From assembly GCF_027887165.1 (NCBI RefSeq), contig NC_077228.1, forward strand, positions 425,853,535 to 425,917,534: DNA of 64,000 nt, in the 5' to 3' direction. This DNA comes from Monodelphis domestica (Eukaryota; Chordata; Mammalia; Didelphimorphia; Didelphidae). Under the pieces are notes generated by a model, which searched no databases, had not been told where the DNA came from, and worked only from the letters and a program-made list of their open reading frames with translations. The first letter of the stretch is position 1; every line of letters begins with the position of its first letter. The position numbers and the translations under genes are program-made. Positions 1 through 9,534 of this stretch are shown one piece after another.

Positions 1-384
1 AAGGCAATTTTATTTCCTCTGCCTTCACCATCTTTCCTCTACCTATTTCACATGCAGCCAAGCTCTTTAAATGTACTGTTATTAGTTCTGCTGAGACTGG
101 GAAATACTGTCAGTTTTGATTAATCTCAATTTCTTAGTTATAAGCATATTGTGGTTATATATTTCTACAATAAAATTGATTTTGAAATTTGCTGTATGCT
201 AAAGGTCATAACCAAGGTAGCCTTTAGCTCTTTCCTGCATTCTGAAGTAAATCTAAATTCTAAAAAGTCATTCTTCTGATGGTGAAACTGTTGGTATTTA
301 CTACATCATAACTAGAGGAAAAAAAAACCCCAGACTCTTGTCATCCAAAATCCTGAATGTTTGTATTTCTTAACCATCCACAGA
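1..384. other. Unassigned AT-rich DNA
   Basis: I see no coding sequence, RNA gene or recognisable repeat here. It is probably old, decayed intergenic DNA. Confidence 0.4.
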
Positions 385-610
385 GGCTATCGGGAGTCTC
401 ATAATCAGGAGAGCTGGGATCAAGTCCTAATTTTACATATATCACATAGCTATGTGATCCTACATGAATCATTTAAAATGCTCAGTAATCCCAAGCAACT
501 CTCTAAGACCTTAAATTGCAGAATAATTGCTGTTTTCCATTGGTGAACATAATTTACTTAGTAGGAATTCTTACATCAATGAAAATGACAGATATGAACT
601 CTCCTCATCA
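385..610 (+). repeat. CORE/MAR-type SINE, decayed
   Basis: The order of blocks resembles a marsupial tRNA-like SINE: a head with AATCAGGAGAGCTGGGATCA (box-B-like), a central TAGCTATGTGATCCT, then AAGCAACTCTCTAAGACC and a late ACATCAATGAAAATGACAG. A 61-codon open frame here spans the repeat and has no recognisable product. The subfamily is not assigned and divergence is high. Confidence 0.5.
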
Positions 611-799
611 GGCCCTCATCTAATGTAGTCTTACTAAGGCTAAATAAAGCAGGATGGGAGGGGGAGGAGATGGGTACACATCTTTTACAATAGTCTTTTG
701 AATAATTAAATCAGCTCTTAATTATGCAGTGCCACATGACGTATTTTTATTGTCTACTTGAACCCCTTTAGATTTTTAAATTTTATTTAAGTTGGATGT

Positions 800-958
800 A
801 TGTATCTTATCTTTCCAACTAGATTATCTGCTTCTTGAAAGCAGGGACTAAGCCTTCTATTTCTCTATATCCTTCCTTCTTCTATTCCTAACCCACACAT
901 TTAGGACAGTTCCTTGCAAAAAGGAGGGTATCAATACATACTTGAATTGTTTTGCAAG
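800..958 (+). mobile_element. L2 LINE 3' end fragment
   Basis: The order TAGATTATCTGCTTCTTGAA, GCAGGGACTAAG, an internal run ending in CACATTTAGGACAGTTCCTT, then a weak end resembles the L2 terminal 3' UTR (regulated as dead DNA, no coding). It is a short, diverged tail. Confidence 0.6.
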
Positions 959-1003
959 ATCTGAAAAAAGCATAAAATAAAATGTTTAATAATCCTATCC
1001 TTT

Positions 1004-1248
1004 TTGTGGTTCAGTTGTTTCAGCCATGTCTAACTTCTTGTGACCTCATTTGGAGATTTCATGGCAGAGATATTGGAGTGGTTTGCTATTTCTTTTTCTA
1101 GATTATTTTATAGATGAAGAAATTGAGACAAATAGGATTGAATGAGATGTCCAGGGTCATATGGCTAGGGAATATCTGAGGATGGATTCAAATTCAGGTC
1201 TCCCTGACTCCAGGCTCAGTACTCTACTGAACCACTCATCTGTCTCAA
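1004..1248 (-). repeat. MAR-type CORE-SINE, near full length
   Basis: Read on the minus strand it has the SINE head near 1248 (box-B-like GAATTTGAATCCATCC), the CORE region with CTCAATTTCTTCATCTATAA, the block GCAAACCACTCCAATATCTC, and a 3' end reading GTCACAAGAAGTTAGACATG then GCTGAAACAACTGAACC. That last block resembles the RTE/BovB 3' tail, which suggests mobilisation by RTE machinery. About 245 bp, old. Confidence 0.85.
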
Positions 1249-1394
1249 TCCTATACTAGAGGATTTCTAAAAATCATGACATGAATATATCTGTTTTCTC
1301 TAAATAATAGTAGCAACACCATTTCAGAGACCAAAGTGACTTCTAGGAATAGGGATAGGTGAGGTGAATACCATAATCTGTTTAATAACAATCT

Positions 1395-1512
1395 TTTCTT
1401 ATAATGCTTTACAGCTTACATGGTATCTTCCTCACAACAAACTTATGAAATCAAGTACTACTGTTCTCACTTTATTGATGAGTAAACTGAGGCCCCAAAA
1501 GTTTAATTGAAA
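1395..1512 (+). repeat. MIR/THER-type SINE fragment
   Basis: Shows the typical 3' half of an ancient mammalian CORE-SINE: TGCTTTACAGCTTACATGGT, then TTATTGATGAGTAAACTGAG followed by GCCCCAAAAG. Diverged and truncated. Confidence 0.5.
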
Positions 1513-1514
1513 AA

Positions 1515-2335
1515 ATTTTGGTGGATTGAGGACAGATTCAATGATCTAATACAATGAGAAATCATTAAAGTATCCATGTCAACTTGAATGGAGGTCTCTA
1601 GTGGAGAGTCCTAGGTATTTATCCTTTGCCTGTCATCTGATGTCTTTTTTGATAACTTGGATGAGGCCATACATGATATATTCATCAGGTTTATAAATTG
1701 CAAAGATATAGAAGGGACAGTTAATGTAATGGTTGAAAGAAATGGGATCTAAAACATATTCAAGCAGCTAGAATAATTAGGTAAAGTCAACAGGATGAAA
1801 TTAAATGGAAATGAATGTGAAGTTCTATATTTACATTAAAAAATTCCATAAAAAAGATAAATAAGGAATGGTTAAATAGCATTTTCTCTTTAAAAATCTG
1901 AGGGTTTCATGGACCATTAGCTTAATATGAGTCCGTAGTATCATCTGGCAACCAAAAAAGTTAATTAATTTTTAAAAGTATAGTGTCCACAATATAGGAG
2001 GTGATAGTACCACTGTATAATGTTCTGATCTAATTATATAAGGAGCATAGGGTTCAATTTTGAGAGATTGACCCACCAGAGAGTGATCAAAAAGGAATCT
2101 TGATATGTTATACACATAGTATCCAGTTTAAGATTAAGAAGTATAGTTTAAGAGTCTTAAAATTTTTAGCTCTGACAGGGCAGCAATTAATGGGGGCAGA
2201 GAGGAACTATGATAGTTGGATTCAAGTAATTTGAAAACTTTCCATTTAGAAGTGATTCAATCCTTTTTGCCCCAGTAGAAAGGACTAGAAACAATAGAGA
2301 AAGAGAAGATTTATGTTGGATGAAGTGAAAAATTT
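1515..2335 (+). mobile_element. L3/CR1-like LINE, 3' ORF2 and tail
   Basis: Degraded sense-strand copy of the end of an L3/CR1 reverse-transcriptase ORF and its tail. Landmarks are GGAGGTCTCTAGTGGAG, GATAACTTGGATGAGGCCAT, TAGTGTCCACAATATAGGAG with GGTGATAGTACCACTGTA, and AGAGAGTGATCAAAAAGGAA. Similar landmarks recur in the better L3/CR1 copies near 39-40 kb and 61-63 kb. Many stops and indels; inactive. Confidence 0.65.
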
Positions 2336-2339
2336 CCCA

Positions 2340-2954
2340 ACAATTAAAGCCATTGAAAAGTAGGACAGCTTGCTTTGGGAGTTAGTAGGCTACCCTTTCT
2401 AGAGATGTTTCCGTAGAAGCTGGGTAACCCTTTAATGGAAATTTTATATTGTAAGTTATTGGTCAAGTACAAATTGGAATAAATAGATAGCCTCTGGGGT
2501 CCCTGGCACATGTGAGAATCTACGATTCTGATTCTGGGTCTTTCCAAGGCTCAAACAGCTAACCTATATTAAATTCAGGATTCAAACACAATTCTTTTGA
2601 AACCAAGATTATTTTGGAACTAGCACTGGCGTAGATAGGAACTGGGTACTTGTTAGCATGTGAAGACCACAAGTCTCATGATATGGAGAGACTCATCTTT
2701 ATAAGACATGACATTCTATGTGGTACACCTAAAGTATCAATTATTTCCTAAATAACAAAAGTTTAGTTAAAGAGGCAACTGAGCCTAAGTGGAGCAAGAA
2801 ATAGACAAGTACATTCAGGATTAGGAGCTGTCTCTTGACTTGATTGGGCCTTATTTATAAGAGCACTACAGAAAGTTAGGGGGTGTGTAGCTCTTAAGGA
2901 CACTGGTCTACAAGAAAGACAACCGGGAACCTAAAAAGACTCTTGAATCATCTA
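2340..2954. other. Unassigned sequence
   Basis: No coding sequence or repeat recognised. A 67-codon minus-strand frame at 2344-2547 has no recognisable motif and I take it as chance. Confidence 0.4.
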
Positions 2955-3115
2955 TTCTAGGTCATTCAATATTAATCAATCTCTGAACATGTACTGAATT
3001 CCTGCTAGGCAAAGGCAGGGAATACAGAGGTGGGTACACCATGATACTACTTTCCAAAGACATTATGCTTAAGCTGGGTAGACAAAATACAATTATAGGA
3101 ATTCCTGATCAGTAC
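2955..3115 (-). mobile_element. Possible L2 3' tail fragment
   Basis: CATGTACTGAATTCCTGCTA followed by GGGAATACAGAGG resembles the reverse complement of the L2 terminal block seen more clearly at 4072 and 62735. Weak match. Confidence 0.4.
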
Positions 3116-3204
3116 ATCTTTCCTGATCTTCCCAGGCTTAAAATCTTCTCTCTTGATTTTCTCCTTTGTCACTTAAGACACTATTTTGCATGGGATCGTA
3201 TAAG

Positions 3205-3340
3205 TAGAGCTGGAAAGGGCCACTGAGGCCATCTGTTTCTACCCCCTCATTTTACACATGAGGAAACAGAAGTTAAGGTTTTCCTAAAGTAGTAGAGATG
3301 GGATATGAACCAAATCCTCTGATCCAGTTCTTTCAACTGA
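3205..3340 (+). repeat. MIR/THER-type SINE
   Basis: Shows GAGCTGGAAAGGGCCACTGA, CCCCCTCATTTTACACATGA, GGAAACAGAAG, and a late AACCAAATCCTCTGATCCAG. This is the ancient mammalian CORE-SINE pattern that recurs at 12760, 14495, 18805 and at the window's right edge. Confidence 0.65.
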
Positions 3341-3544
3341 ACCCTACTCATAAGAGGGCAAAGACAAGGGTTTTTGTTGTTGATTTTTGGTTTATTTTAC
3401 CTTGCAAGGCTATTATTGAGCAGAACATTTTATGTGTCCAATAGCAGAAGGTAGGTGTTCAGCATGTTTGCTAAATGAACATGGGCAGATAATTTAAGGC
3501 AGCAAATAAATGGTTACGGGCCATATTGATGGCATTTAAAATCA

Positions 3545-4045
3545 AGAAACCAATAAGCATTTCTTAAATTCCTGATATGGTCAGGCACTGTTCTAGGTCC
3601 TGGGAATAGAAATACAAAGGATAAAATGATATCTAACCTTATGTAATTTACATTTGAATGGAAGAGACAAAAAGTACATATATAATATTTACAGAATGAA
3701 CATAACTAGAATAAATACAAATAAATACAAAGTAGATAAATATAATGTAGTTTGGGAGGAAGGGAACTAGCAGAGGAATCAAGAAAGGATTACTGGGAAA
3801 GGTAGTACTTGAGTTGAATCTTAAAAGAAGACAACCATCATAAATCATGGTAATTCAGTTGGTTTGATAAGGAATGGCTTTATAGAAGATTTGACGTTTG
3901 TGATGGCAGAATATTATGGCCAGGGGAGAATGACATAATCAAAGGAAGAAAAGTAGCAAAATGTACACATTATTAGGTAGACCATGAATAGGCAAATATG
4001 GTTGGAGTGTAGGATTTTAGCTGATGAAAATAGGATGTTATGTAT
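3545..4045 (-). mobile_element. L2 LINE 3' end, antisense
   Basis: Reads as the reverse complement of the L2 3' region: GGTCAGGCACTGTTCTAGGT, then CCTTATGTAATTTACATTTG, then GGATTACTGGGAAAGGTAGT, TGAGTTGAATCTTAAAAGAA and TATGGTTGGAGTGTAGGATT. Roughly 500 bp. A 66-codon minus-strand frame at 3648-3848 lies inside it and is not a gene. Confidence 0.75.
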
Positions 4046-4071
4046 TGACAAACACTAAACATCGTTACTTA

Positions 4072-4215
4072 AATCAATCAACAAGCATTTATTAATCACC
4101 TACTTTGTGTCAGGCACCATGCTAGGTACTGGCATAAAGACAAAAATAATGAAACCATTCACTCTCTCAAGGAATTTATATGACATAGGGAGAAACAAGG
4201 ACAAAGAGAAAATGA
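4072..4215 (-). mobile_element. L2 LINE 3' terminus, antisense
   Basis: Clear L2 terminal block in reverse: CAACAAGCATTTATTAATCA, TGTGTCAGGCACCATGCTAG, and CTCAAGGAATTTATATGACA. A second, independent L2 tail directly after the one ending near 4045. Confidence 0.75.
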
Positions 4216-4984
4216 AATCTCATTCTCTTCTCTGCAGAGGGCCATTTCCTGAGACCATTCTTAAAGTTTAATCATTCCATTCCTGAGTCCTCTAGGCTGT
4301 TTGGTTTAATCTACCCCTAAAGATATACCAGCAGATAACTGGAATGTGGCAAGAGATTGATAAGCTCATTGCTGGCTACATTAGCTACCTAGGGAGCTGG
4401 CAAGAGGGCTGCCTCTAAATGTAGGGAAATAAGGATATTATATGACCTTTAGAGAGCAGTGTATATTGAGCAGTTTTTTTTTTCCCAACCTGACTTCTGG
4501 TGATAAGATTTTCAAGACCTTGATTTCAGAGGTTCCTCTGGCTTGTTGCCTTACGTATACTATCCACAGTTAACTCCCAAGCTTACATTTGAAACTCGGG
4601 CTTTTAAAACACAGCCACTAATCTCATGTCCCTAGAAAATATCTATACTGCCATTATTAACAATCACATCAAAAACCCTATCTGGAAAATTATCCTTGAC
4701 ATTTTCAACAATATCAGTGTCCTCCTGGATCTGCTCTTTGGAATATTTTTTTTTTGAAAAATTATACTAGTGTGCTTTCAGCTTCTGACTTAGAACCACA
4801 CTGAGTAATCACAGTCCTCATCCTGACTTTCAAACCTGTATCTCATATATTCTCCAACTATTATTTAAATTAAGGTCTTTACTTCCTTGAACCTAGACTG
4901 CTCTTGTAAGTTTATGATTAGATTCACTGTTTCTAACATTTTTACATCTGCCACAATTATAGCCACATCAATAGGTATCACATT
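4216..4984. other. Unassigned sequence
   Basis: No coding sequence recognised. Parts of 4640-4980 may be very old L2 but I cannot align them with confidence. Confidence 0.35.
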
Positions 4985-5078
4985 TCTAAGAACCAGATTC
5001 CCTCTTCCAAAAGCCTTCAATGACTCTTTTCTTGCACCCAAATAAAATTCCTATTTGTGGGCTTTAAAGTTTTTTTAA
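4985..5078 (+). mobile_element. Possible L2 ORF2/3' UTR fragment
   Basis: CCAAAAGCCTTCAATGACTC followed by AATAAAATTCCTATTTGTGG resembles the sense-strand L2 block that also appears at 36820-36880. Short and diverged. Confidence 0.45.
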
Positions 5079-5249
5079 TGGCTACAGCTTTTTTAAAATT
5101 GATTTTTATTGGAATTGGGCGGGGGGGGGAGTTTAGCATAAGCAATAAGATGGAGGACTAGACATTTTCTCTGATCTCCGGGACCTCTCAAACCTCTCCA
5201 AAGTAGAAAGTGTGAATCAAACATAAAGAAATTTCAACTATTTCTGGGA

Positions 5250-5716
5250 TCCAAAGTAGAAGTATCAAATGAATACCACAGCCTGAACCAGATTAAAACA
5301 AAATTGGGAAATATTTAACAAAATAAATAGATATACAACGAAATAGAAATTTCCTTCAATATGTATCTACTCGACAGGAGATCTTTTGCCATGTTGATAC
5401 TGTGTAATTGGAAATCTTACCCTAAAATCTACATTTCCCGGGAGCCCAATGACTTTCTGTTGTTATGTACTTCCTGAAGACAGGGGAATCTATTCAGTGG
5501 AGTTCCTGGTTTCATTCTCTTTGCTTCCTGGGTTGCAACTGTGGTGGTAAGTGGGGTTTTTGAACAGGTAGATTAGCCACGGGCACATGGTTTTATTTTG
5601 TTACCTTTTTATTCTTTTATTTCTAATGATTAATAATAAATCTCATAAAATATATTTTAAATGATTGACGATACATTTTAATTTTTACAATACTAAAAAA
5701 TCTAGCTTGACACCAG
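5250..5716 (+). mobile_element. hAT non-autonomous transposon remnant, split by an LTR
   Basis: The block CTGAACCAGATTAAAACAAA, ATTGGGAAATATTTAACAAA, ATAAATAGATATACAAC matches, in the same orientation, the element at 48746-48920 and, in reverse, the one at 41788-41948. It is interrupted at 5401-5689 by a solo LTR with target duplication. The far end after the LTR (AGCTTGACACCAG) resembles the terminal GTTTGACACC of the family. The left boundary is approximate. Confidence 0.5.
5401..5689 (+). mobile_element. Solo LTR of an endogenous retrovirus-like family
   Basis: Starts TGTGTAATTGGAAATCTTAC and ends ATTTTAATTTTTACA, so it has TG...CA termini. It is flanked by a perfect 4-bp duplication ATAC (5397-5400 and 5690-5693). 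A poly(A) signal lies in TTAATAATAAATCTC near 5630. Two relatives occur on the minus strand at 43802-44150 and 47292-47586, where they bound one larger element. The intact 4-bp duplication shows it is a solo LTR; 4 bp is typical of gammaretrovirus-like elements. Confidence 0.82.
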
Positions 5717-5911
5717 TTAGAACCAACCAATAAAGCCTCTTTCCCATTCTCTCATGCATGAGGACACACCATATCTTCAAAATGGTTGCAACTGGTAATG
5801 CTCATTGACAAACATATTAAGTGTCTTTTGAGGAAAAATCTGTAATTTCCTCTGTGGAAGAGATTGGCAAATGGGAGTGTTCCATCTTCTCCCATTTCTA
5901 AACTATAATCA
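5717..5911. other. Unassigned sequence
   Basis: Short unassigned stretch between two transposons. Nothing recognisable. Confidence 0.4.
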
Positions 5912-5919
5912 GTCTATCA

Positions 5920-6423
5920 CAGTGATGTCAAATCTATGGCACCCATGCAGAGCACTTTCTGTGGACACAAGGTCCCCCTTCCCCCACCCATAGTCCATTA
6001 CTAGAAATGCAGAGGGACTTAGACAGAGCTGCTCCTCTCCTCCTCTCCACCATGTCTGATGATATTTTTTCACATCCCCCACCTCTCCAACCAGCAGTCC
6101 AATGGGAACACACAGTGGGTAAGGTGGGAAGCTCACAGGTGGCAGAGATGGAGGGGAGCAGAGCACTGGGGCCACTCCCTTCCCCCTCTCTACACTCTTT
6201 GAAGATATTCCTCATTTCACCTGCCCCTCTATCCAGCAGCTCAATGGGATCCTTTCTCCCTCCTTTGTGTGGTGTAAGGGGGGAGGGGAGGGTGTGCCCA
6301 GAATTTGGTAGAGGGTAGGGGCCTGGCACATGGTCTCTTGGGGGTGGATGGGCACGGCACATGATCTGGGGGTATGGAATGGGGGCAGGACCTGGCACTT
6401 AGTCTCTAAAAGTCTATCATCTG
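5920..6423. mobile_element. Non-autonomous hAT transposon with 8-bp target duplication
   Basis: Starts CAGTGATGTCAAATCTATGG and ends TAAAAGTCTATCATCTG, imperfect inverted ends of the hAT type. It is flanked by GTCTATCA (5912-5919) and GCCTATCA (6424-6431), an 8-bp duplication with one transition, as expected for hAT insertion. The 504-bp body is much richer in G and C than its surroundings, with runs such as GGGGGGAGGGGAGGG. Open frames of 82-154 codons on both strands here are by-products of that composition; no transposase domain is visible. Confidence 0.78.
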
Positions 6424-6504
6424 GCCTATCACTTCTTAGATGAATCCTCTGAGATTTCATCAGGAACCTAATAAGTGACTTATTTAGGGTCCCAACCTAG
6501 TAAA

Positions 6505-7260
6505 TATCAAAATTTCAAACTCTTATTTTCCTGTGAGTGGACCATCAAACTGAACTGGATAGGTATGTCTAAGTCAGGAGTGAAATATAAGGGACATGTG
6601 AAGGTCCCCAATTTGTCAGATGAAAACAAAGTCAATGAAGTGGAGATTAGTGTGAGCCTTGACAAAGATGAGCCTAACACAACTCTCTTGGCCTTAATGA
6701 AGCAAGAAGGTTTGACAAAGATCCAAAACACAATGGAAACATATAAGGACTCTTAAAACAGAATTCATTAAGGGCATGATACTTCCTATTCTGAATGGTG
6801 AGACAGTAGATCTAGCAACCCAGCTAAAAGCAAAAGTTGAGTAACTGAAACTCAAAGCTGGTATTTTTCTAAGTCAGCCTAAATCTGTTGGTGTCAAAAT
6901 CCTTCCCTGCAATGTCATTTGAAGGACACTTTCTTAATATCACCAGAGTAGCACGTGAGGGTATTTGTCACCCAGGAAATGGTTCAAACCTTTGCTCATG
7001 CTTCTGTTATGTTAGAGCCAGAAGAAGGTGGAAAGTTACAATTCCTTGATGGCAATCACACCAGGGAATTCTTTGATCTGGTCCCTGAAAACAAGATTTT
7101 GATGAAATGGGGGTTTAAATCTTGGCCTGAGGGTTTTGAATCCAAGTTTTCCTGACTGTAACCCACACCCCAAGTATTCTAAGTGTCCTTGCAGCTTATT
7201 GCATTATTTTGATCATTTCCCTCCCTTTCTCAGAGCCCTAAGTGAAATAAATGTAGATGG
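6505..7260 (+). pseudogene. AHSA1: AHSA1 (activator of Hsp90 ATPase) processed pseudogene
   Basis: Intronless, broken copy of AHSA1, the co-chaperone that stimulates the Hsp90 ATPase in the cytosol. Recognisable pieces include KSGVKYKGHVKVPNLSDEN, VNEVEISVSLDKDEPNTTLL, then after a frameshift KTEFIKGMILPILNGETVD, and near the end FVTQEMVQTFAHA and LMKWGFKSWPEG. These correspond to roughly residues 75-280 of a protein of about 338, covering the end of the N-terminal Hsp90-binding domain, the linker and part of the C-terminal AHA1/START-like domain. The 5' third is absent, at least two frameshifts and two stops lie between 6736 and 6955, and the last coding part is lost. The tail has AATAAA near 7246 in 3'-UTR-like sequence. 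Lack of introns and 5' truncation indicate LINE-mediated retroposition. No clear poly(A) run or target duplication remains. Confidence 0.92.
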
Positions 7261-7284
7261 CCCAATTTACTTCTCATAGTGTGA

Positions 7285-7410
7285 CTTGGGTTAAGTCATT
7301 ATAATTGCTAGCAGGGACTAAGTGTTTGCCTGCCTTTGTATCCTTAGAGATTAACACAGAGCTTCATGGCAAATACTAAGTGTTTAATAAATACTTATTT
7401 AGTTAGTTCA
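7285..7410 (+). mobile_element. L2 LINE 3' terminus
   Basis: Sense L2 tail: CTAGCAGGGACTAAGTGTTT, TTTGTATCCTTAGAGATTAA, ACAGAGCTTCATGGCAAATA and TTAATAAATACTTATTTAG. Directly follows the AHSA1 pseudogene. Confidence 0.72.
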
Positions 7411-7414
7411 TTGA

Positions 7415-8165
7415 CTCTTCTCTTTGGTTGTCTGATATTTCAACCTGGGATAAAAATATTATCTGCCTTATTCCCTATAGTTATAGGACTAATGAGAGAA
7501 TATTGGAAAGGAGAGCATTTTAACAATGTCATTCAGAGATGAAATGGGCTTGCAGAGAATTTCCCACATGCCTAATCTCCAGCCCACAGCAGATGTACTT
7601 AATGTGTATCTGGAGCTGACATTTTCACTCTATGTAGCTTTCTGCAACAATGAAATGCAACAATGAAAGGTCCAAGCCATGCTCCTGGTGTCTGAGGGAC
7701 TGATCTCTAAAGTCCATAAAGTCTTTATCTAGTAAAAAGGAAAGGCCTAAGCTGAGGAAAAGATTTATATGAATATTGATTATGTTTGCCCACTCTTGGT
7801 GGAAATATCATTTTATATTGAACTTTCAGTAGTACATTATTTGCTGTGCACATAATTCAGCCCCCCTGGGGCAACTTTCAAATCTGAGTCTATCATGCTT
7901 ACATACATTCAAACTTGTGACCTTATATAGCCTGGGGAAGAGGGAGTCTCAGGATTGGACATTGCTACTGGAAAAATGAAGCAAAGCTTTGTTATTGTTT
8001 TCATTTATTAAGAAATCGCCATATGCTTAGTACTCTTTTTTCTGAAGCAGTGTTTTCTTCTACCATACTAGCTTCCTCAGATTTCTCTAGAACATTTTAC
8101 AAGCATGTTCCCATGGAAACATAGTGTTGAATGGCAGGACACAAGACCACATTATTGGCTAAAAC
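7415..8165. other. Repeat-free sequence, no gene seen
   Basis: No repeat or coding exon recognised. The part about 7500-7960 has balanced composition and contains the near-repeat CAACAATGAAATG / CAACAATGAAAGG at 7646-7670. It could be unique regulatory DNA, but the sequence alone does not show this. Confidence 0.35.
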
Positions 8166-8169
8166 AATT

Positions 8170-8565
8170 AAAAGCAGTTCAATTTCACAAATGTGTATTA
8201 AGTATACACAGGCATTGTGCTAGACTAGGAATGCAGAGATTAAAACAAAGAGGAAAGAAGGAAGGAAGGAAGGAAGGAAGGAAGGAAGGAAGGAAGGAAG
8301 GAAGGAAGGAAGGAAGGAAGGAAGGAAGGAAGGAAGGAAGGAAGGAAGGAAGGAAGAAAGGAAGGAAGAAAGGAAGGAAGGAAGGAAGGAAGGAAGGAAG
8401 GAAGGAAGGAAGGAAGGAAGGAAGGAAGGAAGGAAGGAAGGAAGGAAGGAAGGAAGGAAGGAAGGAAGGAAGGAAGGAAGGAAGGAAGGAAGATAAAGGA
8501 AAGCAGAAAAGAATGAAAGTAAAAAGACTATCCTTAAAGAAAGTATTAACCTAATAGGAGAGCTC
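8170..8565 (-). mobile_element. L2 tail, antisense, hosting a microsatellite
   Basis: CAGTTCAATTTCACAAATGT, GGCATTGTGCTAGACTAGGA and ATGCAGAGATTAAAACAAAG resemble the reversed L2 terminus. The GGAA tract starts right after. Sequence after the tract (to 8565) may continue the L2 (TTAACCTAATAGGAGAGCTC). Confidence 0.5.
8252..8492 (+). repeat. (GGAA)n tetranucleotide microsatellite, 241 bp
   Basis: About 60 nearly perfect GGAA units, with two GAAA-type slips at 8354-8372. The 149-codon frame running through it (a Lys-Glu-Gly-Arg repeat) is an artefact. GGAA is the core of ETS-family binding sites, so the array is also a dense string of potential ETS sites. Confidence 0.98.
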
Positions 8566-9311
8566 TGATCTGTGCATAATCAAATGGGCTTCATGGTTGA
8601 TTGTGAAAAGGTCAGTGGGTAGATACACATAAAATTCTAGAAGACAATTTGACAAGGGAGAATATGCATTTTATTTTATTTTTTTAGACTGGGTTTTCTC
8701 AAGTTTGGCCAAGGCTTGAAATACAGCAACCAGTCAGGGGCCTGCACCCAACCTGCTGTTTCTGACCTGGGATGGCTCACTCCTCTTTAGGCAGCCAGTG
8801 ACCCTTCCATATACCTGAACAGCTTAATCCAAGAGTGTGCTAAAGTTAACAATTGACTCTCCAAAACTTCAAAAACACTTTTTTTTTTGTTTAATCTATA
8901 TTATTAGCATTTTCTCCATTGCTTTTTTTTTGGCTAGACAACCCTCAAAAGCAATGAATCAAGCCCTAATCTGCAGTATAAATTCTCACACTGAAAATTT
9001 AACAATCACTCAGACCCTTGTTTGCCCTTCCAGTTCAAGAAATTCCACTAATCTCAGCCTTTCTAGTAGGAAACATTATAGGTCGGTGCCACTAAGCTCA
9101 GCCAGAGATCACTTTCAGCTGGACATCAAAGAACAAACACTCCATAGAAAAGGGGGATCCTGAGTTGATCCAACAAAAATAACCATAACAATAATTTGTG
9201 CCCATTTATACTTGTCACTCTATAGTTTAAAAATCATTTGGCCACATCTGACATTTTCTGTATAGACTTTTTATAATTAAGGGATGTAATACCCAAAGCT
9301 ATATTAGAATC
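8566..9311. other. Unassigned sequence
   Basis: No repeat confidently assigned. 9160-9250 may hold the tail of a MIR-type SINE. A 108-codon frame at 8837-9163 has a hydrophobic start but no recognisable domain, promoter or splice context; I do not call it a gene. Confidence 0.35.
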
Positions 9312-9530
9312 CATACAATTTAGGAATAGTTTATGAATGCATGAAAAAATTATATTAATTGCTTACTATGAGCAAAGCAAAGTTCTATGTAATACAAATA
9401 GAAAAAGCAGAGATACTCCCTGCTGTCAAAGAGCTCATATTCTAGTTGGGGTAGTTATTATATATAGGAAGTTTCATAAGCAAGTCAAGCAAAAAGGTGC
9501 TATAGGCCTTAGTAGGCAGCAACTGTAAAG
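9312..9530 (-). mobile_element. L2 3' end, antisense
   Basis: GCTTACTATGAGCAAAGCAA, CTCCCTGCTGTCAAAGAGCT and CATATTCTAGTTGGGG follow the order of the reversed L2 terminus. Diverged. Confidence 0.55.
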
Positions 9531-9534
9531 TAGA

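Noticed and set aside
5934..6398. 154-codon minus-strand proline-rich frame
   Set aside because: Lies inside the GC-rich hAT element; overlapping frames on both strands show it is a composition effect.
8105..8554. 149-codon open frame
   Set aside because: Almost entirely the GGAA repeat read as Lys-Glu-Gly-Arg; no gene context.
8837..9163. 108-codon frame with hydrophobic start
   Set aside because: No homologue recognised, no promoter or splice signals, and no codon-use signal visible by eye.
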